A stretch of DNA of 64,000 nt from an uncultured Ignavibacteria bacterium (lineage in GTDB: Bacteria; Bacteroidota; Ignavibacteria; Kapaibacteriales; UBA2268). Each line of letters starts with the position of its first letter. The stretch's first letter is position 1. The DNA lies in NCBI GenBank assembly GCA_903862655.1, contig CAIOZA010000006.1, positions 48,431 to 112,430 of the forward strand, in the 5' to 3' direction. A program made the position numbers and the translations under genes. A model generated the notes under the pieces. That model saw nothing but the letters and a program-made list of their open reading frames with translations, ran no database searches and was not told the origin of the DNA. Of this stretch, positions 34,492-44,423 are shown one piece after another.

Positions 34492-37311
34492 TTATTCTCC
34501 CTCCACAATCATAATTTCTTCTTCAGTCAAGTCGTAGAGCTGATAGACAAGTCTGTCGATTTTCTTGTCCGTATATTCTATTCTGGCTTTTAGTTGCTCT
34601 TTCTGCTCGGGTAGTGTGGAATTTTGCAAATCTTTATTGAGCTGGAGCATTGTATCTACTAATGAAACTAATTCCTTTTTTAAATTCGGGAACAAATTAT
34701 TGTAAATTATCAAATCTTTTATAGGTAGCTTAGCAAGCTGATTAGTTCTGATTTTTGAAAATGCTCCAACAGTTAAATTAAGAGCAATTAGTTTTATATA
34801 ATAATTTGCAAGATTTGAATTTATTATTGCTAATAAATATTTCAAATTATCTTGAGTATTTTCCACAGATTCTTTCAGATATATTGAATATAAAGAACTT
34901 AAAAAATATCTATGTTCAAAATCAAGTGTAGCAATAATTCGATTTGATGTTTCCCGTATAGCTATTTTATTAGTTTCATAAAATGATTTATTTTTCCAAT
35001 TCCTTGCTAACCATTCCCCATATTTGATAAATACATCATATTCCAGAGTACAGAATCTCTGAATCGATTTACCCCTTAATGATTTTTTCCAGTTTTCATC
35101 TTGCAACATCTCAGATTTAATGACATACTGTTTATCATCTCCTGTTTTTATACATTGTCTTATGAAACATAATTCACCAAGTTTTTTGCTTTGATTTTCC
35201 ATTTTATTAATTAATAAACTAGCATTCTCATTAACAAAGATATCAATTACATTATTTTCTTTATCCAAAATATCGATTTGTGAAATTGAAAAAATTTCAT
35301 TTTTATTAAGGAACTCAATAGAATTAACTTGATTTTGGATTTCGATTTGATTACTTAAATTTGTTTCATTTGTGATTATTATTATGCATGTTTTTATTGT
35401 TGGTAATGAAAAAACTGGAATCGAAAAATTAACAATTTTATTTATAGAAATATTTTGTAATAAGTATTCTCTTAATTTTCTCGAGTAAACGTTTGTTAAG
35501 ATCGGACTTGGAATAATTAAACCAAGTTTGCTGTTTTGATTATTTAAAAGTGATATTGACTTTTCAATGAATAACTCAAAATTATCAAATCTTCCCTCAA
35601 CAGTTTTGTACTCAGAAATAAAGTATTGTTTTAGGATTAAATCATAAACTGCACCATACGGTGGATTCCCAATAACAGCATCGAAACCACCCTGCTTGAA
35701 CACTTCCGGGAATGCACTCTGCCAGTTGAATGGCTTGACTTTCTTTTCGATATTCGGTTCGAAGTCCAGTTGATTGTCATAGAAATCAATATCTATCAAG
35801 CTATTGCCACTTTTGATATTGTTGTCCAGTGTTGGCAGAATCCTCTCATGCAAAAGTGAAAGCTGATTGTTTATCGAGGCTTCTGTTTCACCTTCCATCG
35901 CTTTGAGCATCAATGAAAGCTTTGTTACTTCGACAGCGTTGGTGTCAATATCGACACCGAAAATATTATTGATTAGAATCTGTTTCTTGATTGATGTTGT
36001 TAAGTTTCCATCGGGTGTCAGCACTTTATCTTTTTTCTTCGTTTCATCATTTTGATAATACGACCTATGCCAATCCAGCAGGAACTGATAAGCACCGAGC
36101 AGGAATGAACCTGAACCGCACGCAGGATCGCAGATTTTGATTTTGCTTACATCTTCGGGAGTTTTATCCTCAACGAGCTTGCCGACAGTGTTCTTAACAA
36201 TATAATCCACGATATACTGAGGAGTATAGTAAACACCGCCTGCTTTGCGGACTTCAGGCTTTTCTTCGATTTTGATGCGATGTCCGGGAGTTATGCGGAT
36301 AACTTTGCCCAGATACTGTTCGTAGGAATGACCGAGAATTTCAACAGGAATCACGGAGAACTCATAAGGACTTTTGGGATAGTACATCTCTTCGATGATT
36401 GTTTTCAAAGTCTTATCGTCGATGCTCAGACTATCTGTGATTGTATCCTTCTTGTAATCGAAAAGACCGGAATTGTACTTCTGGTCAGCAGAGTGAAACA
36501 GCACTTTAAGATTATCATAAACATTCGAACCGAGTGATTTCTGAAGCTGTCCCTCAAGCTCTACACCTCTATCTTCGCAGATACGAAGAAATATTATTCT
36601 GTCAATAATCTTCTGAAGCGAGTAATTGAGTTCATCCTCACCGATTGAATTATTACGGTTAACAATATTGCGAGCAAGAATATCTCTCCAGCTATCGAGC
36701 GATTTTAAGAACTCAGCATCTACACCGGTTGTGCCTTTCTTGCCTTTGTTCGAACTGATATATTTATCGAAACTGCCCTTTAGTACTTGCTCTTTTGAGA
36801 ATGTATCCCAAAGGAAATCAATTTCGGATAGATAATCTTTAAAATTTAGATATTTGATTCTTGAAACCGACGCCCTGTCTGTTGGTGCAGGTTTAACTGT
36901 GCAATCATAAATAGATAATTCTTCGAAGTCTGTAATGATGGAAATCGGCATCTTCGCACTCCAGCCATATCTACGAAGCTGGTACGCAGGATCAATAGCA
37001 TCCTTGATGTCCACACTGGGCTTCTTGGCTTCCACAAAGAATTTACGCTGACCGTAAACAGTGAAGCAATAGTCTGGTGCTTTGGTGCTAAGTCCTACTT
37101 TCAACCTATCTTCATGAATAACTTCGCGATAACTTTCAGCAAGTCCGGCACGATTGTTAATATCCCATCCCAGAGCCTCAAAGAATGGATTTATGAAATC
37201 ATTCCTCGTCTGAGTCTCATTGTAAATCCCAGCCTTATATTCTTTGATGTGATAATCGAATCGTTCGATTAACTGACCAATAACATCGATAGACTGTTGT
37301 TTAGATTGCAT
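34492..37311 (-). CDS. type IIG restriction-modification enzyme (Eco57I-like)
   Basis: This single 939-residue chain combines nuclease, methyltransferase and target recognition. The N-terminus has a PD-(D/E)xK-like site ('PDYCFTVYGQRKFFVEAKKP', residues about 79-98). The gamma-type N6-adenine methyltransferase follows, with the SAM motif 'DPACGSGSFLLGAY' (about 394) and catalytic 'NPPYGAVYD' (about 545). A TaqI-like specificity region and a coiled coil near the C-terminus ('KARIEYTDKKIDRLVYQLYD') complete it. Such enzymes cut outside their recognition site and methylate one strand; the target sequence cannot be predicted. The gene appears intact. It lies beside a RAYT element and a duplicate of its own 3' end, suggesting a mobile or shuffled locus. 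Confidence 0.9.
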   Translation of the reverse strand: MQSKQQSIDVIGQLIERFDYHIKEYKAGIYNETQTRNDFINPFFEALGWDINNRAGLAESYREVIHEDRLKVGLSTKAPDYCFTVYGQRKFFVEAKKPSVDIKDAIDPAYQLRRYGWSAKMPISIITDFEELSIYDCTVKPAPTDRASVSRIKYLNFKDYLSEIDFLWDTFSKEQVLKGSFDKYISSNKGKKGTTGVDAEFLKSLDSWRDILARNIVNRNNSIGEDELNYSLQKIIDRIIFLRICEDRGVELEGQLQKSLGSNVYDNLKVLFHSADQKYNSGLFDYKKDTITDSLSIDDKTLKTIIEEMYYPKSPYEFSVIPVEILGHSYEQYLGKVIRITPGHRIKIEEKPEVRKAGGVYYTPQYIVDYIVKNTVGKLVEDKTPEDVSKIKICDPACGSGSFLLGAYQFLLDWHRSYYQNDETKKKDKVLTPDGNLTTSIKKQILINNIFGVDIDTNAVEVTKLSLMLKAMEGETEASINNQLSLLHERILPTLDNNIKSGNSLIDIDFYDNQLDFEPNIEKKVKPFNWQSAFPEVFKQGGFDAVIGNPPYGAVYDLILKQYFISEYKTVEGRFDNFELFIEKSISLLNNQNSKLGLIIPSPILTNVYSRKLREYLLQNISINKIVNFSIPVFSLPTIKTCIIIITNETNLSNQIEIQNQVNSIEFLNKNEIFSISQIDILDKENNVIDIFVNENASLLINKMENQSKKLGELCFIRQCIKTGDDKQYVIKSEMLQDENWKKSLRGKSIQRFCTLEYDVFIKYGEWLARNWKNKSFYETNKIAIRETSNRIIATLDFEHRYFLSSLYSIYLKESVENTQDNLKYLLAIINSNLANYYIKLIALNLTVGAFSKIRTNQLAKLPIKDLIIYNNLFPNLKKELVSLVDTMLQLNKDLQNSTLPEQKEQLKARIEYTDKKIDRLVYQLYDLTEEEIMIVEGE

Positions 37312-37379
37312 AATTAATTTTAGAATTCATTTGGTATAACAAAGTTATTAGTATTATTTTTTCTTTTGTTTTTAATCGT

Positions 37380-38162
37380 TCATCTCCACGATTCGTTATC
37401 GGAAAATATCTTTTTTATATATTTTGCCTGAATGAGTTCAAATCCGTCTGAGGGATGGAGTTTGGGTGTGTGTTTGAAGGATTCGCCAACAACATAAAGA
37501 GGAATTTTGTTATATGCAATTTTTGCAAGTTTCTGCGACGGTGCTCCATTCAGAGCATTGCCTGCATCATCGTAGCCATCGCAACCAACAAGTACAAAGT
37601 CGGGTTTTTGGGGAAGCTTGTCAATTTGCTCTAACGGAATTTTGACAGGCTCAATTCCATTCCTGTGCAGGACAGAAGCCAGCAAATCCGCGTAATCTCT
37701 GCCTCTCCAAATAGATTCGACAGAATAAATATCAAGAGGGATACCGAATTCTTGAGCTTTCAAAAGCACACCGATTACATTGTTGCTGTAGCTGCATGTT
37801 ACTATTGTTTTCTTTTTCTTCGATTTGCCGAACAGCTCGTCGAAGCAATTTCCAACAGAATCGAGAGTACAATTTAGGAAACGCTCTCTGACTTTATCAC
37901 AGAAATATTTTTTTACCTTGCCGACCGATTTGAAATAATCATGCATTGCATAGTCAACAACAGTATCAATAGCGGACATCGAGGGTTTTGTCTGTTTTAA
38001 TTTTTTGGCAATATCATTGGGGAAAGTCATATCTGTGCCGGCATTTAGGTCAATAGCAGCGGTGACAATGTCCAGCGCATGCAAGGCTATAGCAGAGCTA
38101 CCGTTGATATAATCATTTCGTAGTTCTTCAATCTGATCGTATAATGCCTGAAATAAATACAT
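37380..38162 (-). CDS. initiation factor 2B alpha/beta/delta-like protein
   Basis: The 260-residue protein has the IF-2B Rossmann-like C-terminal domain: 'KTIVTCSYSNNVIGVLLKAQ', 'IYSVESIWRGRDYADLLASV', 'DFVLVGCDGYDDAGNALNGA', 'SQKLAKIAYNKIPLYVVGES' and 'FKHTP'. An N-terminal helical bundle precedes it. Bacterial members of this superfamily include methylthioribose-1-phosphate isomerase and ribose-1,5-bisphosphate isomerase, but this chain is shorter than MtnA and the exact activity is uncertain. The 'GCDGYDDAGNALNGAPSQKLA' segment carries the Asp and the nearby substrate-pocket residues expected of the family. It is separated from the restriction gene by only 68 bases, which may be coincidental. 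Confidence 0.75.
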   Translation of the reverse strand: MYLFQALYDQIEELRNDYINGSSAIALHALDIVTAAIDLNAGTDMTFPNDIAKKLKQTKPSMSAIDTVVDYAMHDYFKSVGKVKKYFCDKVRERFLNCTLDSVGNCFDELFGKSKKKKTIVTCSYSNNVIGVLLKAQEFGIPLDIYSVESIWRGRDYADLLASVLHRNGIEPVKIPLEQIDKLPQKPDFVLVGCDGYDDAGNALNGAPSQKLAKIAYNKIPLYVVGESFKHTPKLHPSDGFELIQAKYIKKIFSDNESWR

Positions 38163-38365
38163 AAAATAAAAATTCTACTTTATTCAGATATTGATTAACA
38201 ATTAAAATTAAGAAAAAAAAATCAATAATTTTCAAATACTCTCAATTTTATTAAAAAAAGTGCGTTTTTCACTAAAAAATCAGTATCATTTGGTATTTCT
38301 TTTTGTTTAGAAAGTGTTTAATTTTGATAAAATTATAAAATTTCATTTATGATAGGATTTGAAAC

Positions 38366-38692
38366 ATGAAGTTTATATCACAATTAGACATCCCAAACCG
38401 GAAGGAACTGGAAAAGATGATGAAAACCTCTGATACTTATAGAAACAGGATCAGAGCACATGCTATTCTTTTAAGTTACAAGAAATATTCAATTGATGCA
38501 ATGGCAGACATTTTCGAGGTTCATCGCGACACAATCAGCCGTTGGATCGATTGCTGGCACGAGCAGGGCGTATCTGGGCTGAAAGATGCCCCAAAGCCTG
38601 GTCGTCCCAAAGTAAAAAACAATGTGGAACAAGATATATCGAATAATTTTGTATCCAGAAGGAACGAATACAAATTAGTTGCAAGGTCATAA
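38366..38692 (+). CDS. orphan helix-turn-helix protein, IS630-transposase N-terminal type
   Basis: The 108-residue product contains a winged or homeodomain-like HTH ('RNRIRAHAILLSYKKYSIDA', 'MADIFEVHRDTISRWIDCWH', 'EQGVSGLKDAPKPGRP'). This arrangement is typical of the N-terminal DNA-binding part of IS630-family transposases. The DDE catalytic domain is absent: the ORF ends 16 residues after 'VEQDISNNF', and the next gene's 3' end begins about 40 bases later. It may be a relic of an insertion sequence or a domesticated DNA-binding protein. No inverted repeats were seen around it. Confidence 0.7.
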   Translation: MKFISQLDIPNRKELEKMMKTSDTYRNRIRAHAILLSYKKYSIDAMADIFEVHRDTISRWIDCWHEQGVSGLKDAPKPGRPKVKNNVEQDISNNFVSRRNEYKLVARS

Positions 38693-38731
38693 CTTATTTC
38701 ATCTGTTTTGATTCAGATAAGATTGTGAAAG

Positions 38732-39460
38732 TTATAAATCCCCGAGTTGAGGCTTGATTATGATTTCCTCCACCATCAGGTTGCCAAGGTAGCTGAGCTC
38801 AAGTGTGTTTTTTATTGCCAATGCCATGTCGATAGGCTTCATCATTCTGAAACCGTTGATTGCAATGTCTTCATCGCTCCATATTCCGCTTATTGTTGCT
38901 CCAGGCAGCATATCAATGATTTTTATCCCATATTTTCTTACTTCCTCTCTCAGTATCCGATCCATTGTTAATAGCCCGGCTTTACTGGCAGAATAAACCG
39001 AAGAATTAAGGAAAGTAGAATTCACAGCCACAGAGAGTATGTTCATAATCACACCTGATTTCCTTTCAATCATGTCCGGTAAAATAGCTTTCTCAGTAAG
39101 GAATGGTCCTTTCAGATTGACATCAATAATCTTAGTAAAATCCTCATAATCAGTATCGAGGAACGGCTTGAAAATCCCAACTCCGGCATTATTAATCAAA
39201 ATGTCGGGTACACCATAGTAATCTTTAATGCTCTTGTATGCCTTAACAATATCATTTTTATTTGAAACATCGCATTTGATGGGAATGATTTCCTGCAATT
39301 TAGAAAGTGCTTTAAATTTATTTTTTAAATCTTCAGCATTGCTCGAAGAAGCGAACACAACTGCACCGGATGATGCCAGTAATTCTGCCGTTGCCAGACC
39401 AATTCCTCTGCTTGCTCCGGTTATCCATATTTTTTTTTCCGATAAAATAGATAAAGACAT
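38732..39460 (-). CDS. short-chain dehydrogenase/reductase
   Basis: This 242-residue classical SDR carries the NAD(P)-binding 'TGASRGIGLA' (residues 14-23), the 'NNAGVGIF' motif (about 90-97), a catalytic Ser in 'NILSVAVNSTF', and the 'YSASKAG' Tyr/Lys pair (about 156-160). It reduces or oxidises a carbonyl/alcohol pair with NAD(P)H; the substrate is unknown. It is not obviously in an operon. It is divergent from folC with an 88-base shared upstream region. Confidence 0.88.
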   Translation of the reverse strand: MSLSILSEKKIWITGASRGIGLATAELLASSGAVVFASSSNAEDLKNKFKALSKLQEIIPIKCDVSNKNDIVKAYKSIKDYYGVPDILINNAGVGIFKPFLDTDYEDFTKIIDVNLKGPFLTEKAILPDMIERKSGVIMNILSVAVNSTFLNSSVYSASKAGLLTMDRILREEVRKYGIKIIDMLPGATISGIWSDEDIAINGFRMMKPIDMALAIKNTLELSYLGNLMVEEIIIKPQLGDL

Positions 39461-39548
39461 AACTCTCCATTAAAAATGATTACAAATATGGGAAAAAGTT
39501 TGATAAATTATTGATAATTTTGTCTTTTAAAACGTTTCAATTTCGATA

Positions 39549-40877
39549 ATGAATTTCGACATCAATAACGACGGCGATAGCTTAGAAAAAATTATCAATC
39601 AATTATTTTCTCTTCATCGTTTTGGAATTGAACCTGGTCTGGAAAGAATTGAATTTCTACTGAACCACACTGGAAATCCCGAAAATTCTTTCAAATCAAT
39701 TCATGTGGCAGGCACCAACGGCAAAGGATCAGTCTCTTCGGTAATCGCATCCATACTTACAGAAGCAGGGTACAAGACAGGACTTTATACATCGCCTCAT
39801 CTCGTAAAATTCAGTGAAAGAATTAGAATCGACGGTAAGCCCATCAATGATTATGAACTTGCAGAGCTAGCAATTAAATACATGAAAATCGGTGAAGAGA
39901 ATAATGCCACATTCTTCGAAATAACAACAGCCATTGCTTTCGATTATTTTGCTTCGAATAAAGTTGATTTTGCAGTAATCGAAACTGGGATGGGTGGAAG
40001 GTATGATGCAACGAACGTTATTACACCGGTAGTTTCTGCTGTTACTCAAATAGATCTCGATCATCAGGACTATCTGGGCAATTCTCTTGAAATAATAGCT
40101 TACGAAAAGGCAGGTATTATAAAGAAGGAAAGACCAGTAATAATTCTTGAACAAAGACCTGAATTGAAAAAGATTTTCGGCGATTATGCTGATTCACTTA
40201 ATTCTGCTGTCGTGTTCATCGATGATAATTATAAATGTAATATTTTATCCAGAAACGCTGATTTATCTTCAAATCTCAGTGTTGTCACACCTGATTTTCA
40301 CTTCGAAAATTTAAAATTAACCCTACCGGGTGATCATCAAACAGGCAATCTTCTTACGGCTCTGACTTGCATAGCTTCACTTCGGAAGTCAAGCCATATC
40401 TCGGATGAACATTTAATCGCCGGGATTGAAAATGTAATCAGCAACACGAAAATAACGGGCAGAATTCAAAAGATTTCTGTCGACCCGTTGATTGTACTCG
40501 ATACTGCTCACAATCCTTCCGGAATAGAAGCACTGGTCAGAACTTTAGATCAGCACTCAATCAAGGATTTCACCTTCATCTTCGCAGCGATGAAGGATAA
40601 AAATGTTCTTTCGATGATAGATACAATCATCTCTTCAAATCAATGTAAAGAGTTGATTTTCTCAACTCCTGAAATAGAAAGAGCGGCAAATGAGGATTTC
40701 TTCATCGATTTTATCGAAAAGAACAAAAATTTATCCAACACTGAACTAAAATATATTCCTAAAATTAAGGATGCATTCACCTATGCATCCACTCAAAACC
40801 GACCCATAATTATTGCCGGGTCATTCTATCTTGCAGGAGAATTTTTATCATATTTCAATCAATTTTATCAGGATTAA
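39549..40877 (+). CDS. folC: folylpolyglutamate synthase/dihydrofolate synthase
   Basis: This cytoplasmic Mur-ligase-like enzyme glutamylates folates, and in bacteria often also joins dihydropteroate to glutamate. The 442 residues show the ATP loop 'HVAGTNGKGSVSSVIASILT' (about 53-72), 'YTSPHLVKFSERIRIDGKPI', 'VIETGMGGRYDATNVI', 'TQIDLDHQDYLG' and the C-terminal 'ALDTAHNPSGIEAL'-like segment ('IVLDTAHNPSGIEALVRTL'). Five bases separate it from purH, so the two folate/one-carbon genes should be co-transcribed. Confidence 0.93.
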   Translation: MNFDINNDGDSLEKIINQLFSLHRFGIEPGLERIEFLLNHTGNPENSFKSIHVAGTNGKGSVSSVIASILTEAGYKTGLYTSPHLVKFSERIRIDGKPINDYELAELAIKYMKIGEENNATFFEITTAIAFDYFASNKVDFAVIETGMGGRYDATNVITPVVSAVTQIDLDHQDYLGNSLEIIAYEKAGIIKKERPVIILEQRPELKKIFGDYADSLNSAVVFIDDNYKCNILSRNADLSSNLSVVTPDFHFENLKLTLPGDHQTGNLLTALTCIASLRKSSHISDEHLIAGIENVISNTKITGRIQKISVDPLIVLDTAHNPSGIEALVRTLDQHSIKDFTFIFAAMKDKNVLSMIDTIISSNQCKELIFSTPEIERAANEDFFIDFIEKNKNLSNTELKYIPKIKDAFTYASTQNRPIIIAGSFYLAGEFLSYFNQFYQD

Positions 40878-40881
40878 ATCT

Positions 40882-42429
40882 ATGTTAACACCGGACACGC
40901 ACAAAATCAAACGGGCTTTAATTTCAGTTTCAGACAAGGAAGGCATCGTCGAATTTTCGAAGGAACTCGAGAGTCTTGGTATCGAAATATTTTCTACAGG
41001 CGGTACTCAGAAGGCTTTGGCGGCGGCAGGGGTAGCCGTCAAAAGTATTTCCGAACTCACAGATTTCCCCGAAATCATGGACGGAAGAGTCAAAACACTC
41101 CATCCGAAGATTCACGCAGGACTTCTGGCAGTTCTGGACAACGAGACACATCTGGCTCAAATGAAAGAGCACGATCTTGAATCAATCGATCTTCTGATCG
41201 TAAATCTCTATCCGTTCGAGCAGGCTCTGGAAAAGAATCTGCATCATGACGAAATGATAGAGAACATTGACATCGGAGGTCCAGGAATGCTCCGCGCTGC
41301 GGCTAAGAACTATCTCTGGACAGCACCAATCGTCAATCCGGAAAGATATACAGCAATTTTAGCTTATCTGAAGGAAACAGGCTCAATCCCTGAAGATTAC
41401 AGACTGAAACTTGCAGCCGATGTATTCACACATACTGCATACTATGATTCATTAATTTCTGGCTATATCCGCAATAAAACTGATGATCCGAGACCTGACA
41501 AATTTGCTCAGCCAATGAAACTAACTCAGCATCTGCGTTATGGTGAAAATCCACAGCAGTATGCCGGGCTTTACGGAGATTTCAATAAGATATTCAAGCA
41601 ATTGCATGGCAAGGAGTTATCGTACAACAATATTCTAGATATCGATGCTGCATCAAAGTTGATACTCGAATTCGACGAAACTGCACTCGCCATTATCAAG
41701 CACACAAATCCTTGTGGCGTTGCAACAGCCGACACACTTGTAGAAGCTTACCACAAAGCCTTTGCGACCGACACAGTGTCTCCATTCGGCGGAATCATTG
41801 CAGTAAACAGAACTGTCGATAAAGCTACTGCAGAAGCTGTACATTCACTCTTCACAGAACTTATCATTGCTCCTGAGTTTACCGAAGAAGCTTTGGAAAT
41901 CCTTACAAAAAAGAAGGATAGAAGACTTATCCTCGCCAATTACGACTTACTTAGGGAATCGCTTACGTACGATATTAAATCAGTTGCAGGTGGATTCCTT
42001 CTCCAACAGTCAGACACAAAGCTGATTGACGAGAATTCGCTCAAAGTAGTTACTCAGAAGAATCCCTCACCTGCAGAATACAAAGCACTGATGTTCGCGT
42101 GGAAAGTATGCAAGCATGTTAAATCAAATGCAATTGTTTATACATCGGACGATCGCACACTCGCTATAGGAGCAGGTCAGATGAGCAGAGTCGACTCGGC
42201 CCGCATCGCTGTCGAAAAAGCAAAAATGATGAATCTCGATCTCAAAGGTTCTGTCGTGGCTTCCGATGCATTCTTCCCGTTTTCCGACGGAGTTCTGCAG
42301 GCAGTCGAAGCAGGTGCCACAGCCGTAATTCAACCTGGTGGCTCAGTTCGCGATGAAGAAGTAATCAAAGCAGCGGACGAAAACAATATTTCTATGATGT
42401 TTACAGGAATGCGCCATTTCAGGCATTAA
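40882..42429 (+). CDS. purH: bifunctional AICAR formyltransferase/IMP cyclohydrolase
   Basis: PurH performs the last two steps of IMP synthesis. The ORF track entry begins at 40813, inside folC. The ATG at 40882, just after the folC stop and with AGGA eight bases upstream, gives a 515-residue protein of normal length. The MGS-like cyclohydrolase domain begins 'IKRALISVSDKEGIVEFSKE' and has 'ISELTDFPEIMDGRVKTLHP'. The transformylase domain has 'LRYGENPQQ', 'IIKHTNPCGVATA' and 'RVDSARIAVEKA', ending 'GMRHFRH'. It uses 10-formyl-THF, fitting its coupling with folC, and ends at a terminator. Confidence 0.96.
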   Translation: MLTPDTHKIKRALISVSDKEGIVEFSKELESLGIEIFSTGGTQKALAAAGVAVKSISELTDFPEIMDGRVKTLHPKIHAGLLAVLDNETHLAQMKEHDLESIDLLIVNLYPFEQALEKNLHHDEMIENIDIGGPGMLRAAAKNYLWTAPIVNPERYTAILAYLKETGSIPEDYRLKLAADVFTHTAYYDSLISGYIRNKTDDPRPDKFAQPMKLTQHLRYGENPQQYAGLYGDFNKIFKQLHGKELSYNNILDIDAASKLILEFDETALAIIKHTNPCGVATADTLVEAYHKAFATDTVSPFGGIIAVNRTVDKATAEAVHSLFTELIIAPEFTEEALEILTKKKDRRLILANYDLLRESLTYDIKSVAGGFLLQQSDTKLIDENSLKVVTQKNPSPAEYKALMFAWKVCKHVKSNAIVYTSDDRTLAIGAGQMSRVDSARIAVEKAKMMNLDLKGSVVASDAFFPFSDGVLQAVEAGATAVIQPGGSVRDEEVIKAADENNISMMFTGMRHFRH

Positions 42430-42456
42430 AATCAAGGTAAAAAATTTTTACAGATC

Positions 42457-42491
42457 AATGGGGATTATTCACAAGTCCCCATTTTTTTTTA
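42457..42491 (+). terminator. intrinsic terminator after purH
   Basis: Stem AATGGGGA / TCCCCATT with an 11-base loop runs directly into a tract of nine or more Ts, about 28 bases after the purH stop. Confidence 0.88.
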
Positions 42492-42590
42492 TAAGGGTAT
42501 TCTAAAGACATTTCCAATTTCCCCACTCATGACTTGCTTATGTATCTATAATTTGGTAAGTTGGTTTTTTGCATTTAGAGAAATCTAGAT

Positions 42591-44423
42591 ATGAGCTTCT
42601 TCAGATTATTTTTAATTTTTGCTGTAGTTATTATTGCCTTTACATCGTGTGAATATTCACCAACTGGTTCTAATTTTCATAACATAGATTCTAGTTTTAC
42701 TCCTCCAATAGTTAATATTCAGCTCCCTGAACCAGGGCAAACAATAATGATACAGGATAATATCGGTTATAATTTAATATATGCTCTTAATGGTGATGTA
42801 TCTAAATTGTACAAAGTACTTTTCTATATTGATACGAGCTTAATTTTCGAATCTCGCTCTTCTATGTATTTAATCAGTATGTTAAAAAGAACCGATAAGC
42901 TTCTAGAAGAACATGTCCTTAGAATGATTGTTATCAATCATTCCGGAACAGGGAGTTTGGCAGATAAGTTAGGAATGGAAGGAACATATACCGAAAGAAC
43001 CTGGAAATTACAGATTTACAATCCGAATCTATTTATTCCAGACTCTGCATCTTACACAATTGAAGATGGAATCTTGAAACTAAATTGGAAAAAGTATCCA
43101 TTCGATAATTTCATTCGAGCCGAAATATCGAAAATCTTTTATGAAGATAATGTTAGCAAGAATCATAATTTAGTGCCGGTTACAGACAAAGAGACAAATT
43201 GGTGTTATGATCGCAGCTATGTTGGCGAGCAAGCCTCATATCAAATAAAACTATTATATAGTGTCGGAAGCGATATTTTAACTTTCAGTTTTCCCGAAGT
43301 CTCCGTGCCAAAGGACTTACCGGTATTCACATTTAAAAAAGTTGATAATTCATCGATCGAAGTTTTCTGGACTAAGAACAAATTTTATAACAGCATAGCA
43401 AGTCTTACGTTTTCAAACACAAAATTATTTCCCAATTTCAGTGTCGATAGTAAATACCAATCAACTATCATCAAAGATCTTCCTCTAGGATCGACTGAGA
43501 ATATTAATGTTGCGCTTGTACCAAATGATTCCTATAATTTTTCTTGGGTCTCGGTCAGCGTTCCTGTTTTTACTGGCGACCCTTCGTTTAAGTACTTAGA
43601 ATTCGAAGCACGAAATGGAGATAATATTTACTATTTACAAAATTCAACAGGTTATACTTATAGTTTCAAACTCTACAAATACTCATTATCTGCCGATAAA
43701 ATTCTTGACTCTGTGAGCTTGAGTACGCAAACTTCCAGAGATAACCGTGTAGCCATTTCTCCATCGGGCAAGAATATAGTGTATCGAACGGGTAATGATT
43801 TAGCTTGTTGTTTAAATGGTGACATTTCACATCCCAAGATAATAACGGATTTACAACTAACAGGAAAATCGTCGAACTATGGCTTCGATTGCCAGGCAAT
43901 ATCAGACAATGGGATTCTAGTTGCAGGATTGTCAGGAGTTTATGTATATGATTTAATAAACGATAAATTGGTTTGTACTATGCCGGCGAATTCGCCTTCA
44001 GAGCTAAATATTTCAGCAAACGGGGACTATATAGCACTTACAAACTCAGGTACAATAACATCAAAGATTTATAAAATCGAGAATGGCTCTGCGAAAATGA
44101 TTATTGATGGTTTCGTTGGTTATAATTTTCAATTTGACAATAACATCAACAGTAAGGTCTATTACTATGACGTAGATAACAAATCGATGAAATATTTGGA
44201 TTGTTCAAGTAATGTAAATACTTACATGTTAAGTTCATTTTTGATTTATTTGGATCTGGAATCAGGCAGAGCCATCAGAAATATTGATTCCAAAAACAAT
44301 GAAATTCTTGATATAAATAATGGGTTACAGTCCATTTATAAATATAAATCCAACAATGGATCAGGATATATTAAAGGTGATTACATTTATTTTTCGTCAG
44401 GTTTGAAATGCAAACTCAGATAA
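42591..44423 (+). CDS. lipoprotein with C-terminal propeller-like half
   Basis: The 610-residue protein has a lipoprotein signal ('FAVVIIAFTSC', Cys at about 20). The N-terminal half (residues 40-330) is beta-rich and Ig/FN3-like ('PIVNIQLPEPGQTIMIQDNI', 'VFTFKKVDNSSIEVFWTKNK'). The C-terminal half has repeated 'S..G..I.Y..GND' strands ('ISPSGKNIVYRTGNDLACCL', 'NISANGDYIALTNSGTITSK') that suggest a beta-propeller. Its last 16 bases overlap the next gene, an outer-membrane barrel, indicating coupled expression. The function is unknown. Confidence 0.65.
   Translation: MSFFRLFLIFAVVIIAFTSCEYSPTGSNFHNIDSSFTPPIVNIQLPEPGQTIMIQDNIGYNLIYALNGDVSKLYKVLFYIDTSLIFESRSSMYLISMLKRTDKLLEEHVLRMIVINHSGTGSLADKLGMEGTYTERTWKLQIYNPNLFIPDSASYTIEDGILKLNWKKYPFDNFIRAEISKIFYEDNVSKNHNLVPVTDKETNWCYDRSYVGEQASYQIKLLYSVGSDILTFSFPEVSVPKDLPVFTFKKVDNSSIEVFWTKNKFYNSIASLTFSNTKLFPNFSVDSKYQSTIIKDLPLGSTENINVALVPNDSYNFSWVSVSVPVFTGDPSFKYLEFEARNGDNIYYLQNSTGYTYSFKLYKYSLSADKILDSVSLSTQTSRDNRVAISPSGKNIVYRTGNDLACCLNGDISHPKIITDLQLTGKSSNYGFDCQAISDNGILVAGLSGVYVYDLINDKLVCTMPANSPSELNISANGDYIALTNSGTITSKIYKIENGSAKMIIDGFVGYNFQFDNNINSKVYYYDVDNKSMKYLDCSSNVNTYMLSSFLIYLDLESGRAIRNIDSKNNEILDINNGLQSIYKYKSNNGSGYIKGDYIYFSSGLKCKLR

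Noticed and set aside
38693-38731. Frameshifted remainder of an IS630 transposase
   Set aside because: Only about 40 bases separate the HTH ORF from the end of the SDR gene, too few for a DDE domain, and none of its motifs are visible in other frames.
40813-40881. N-terminal extension of purH in the ORF track
   Set aside because: The extension lies inside folC in another frame, and PurH begins normally at the ATG at 40882.
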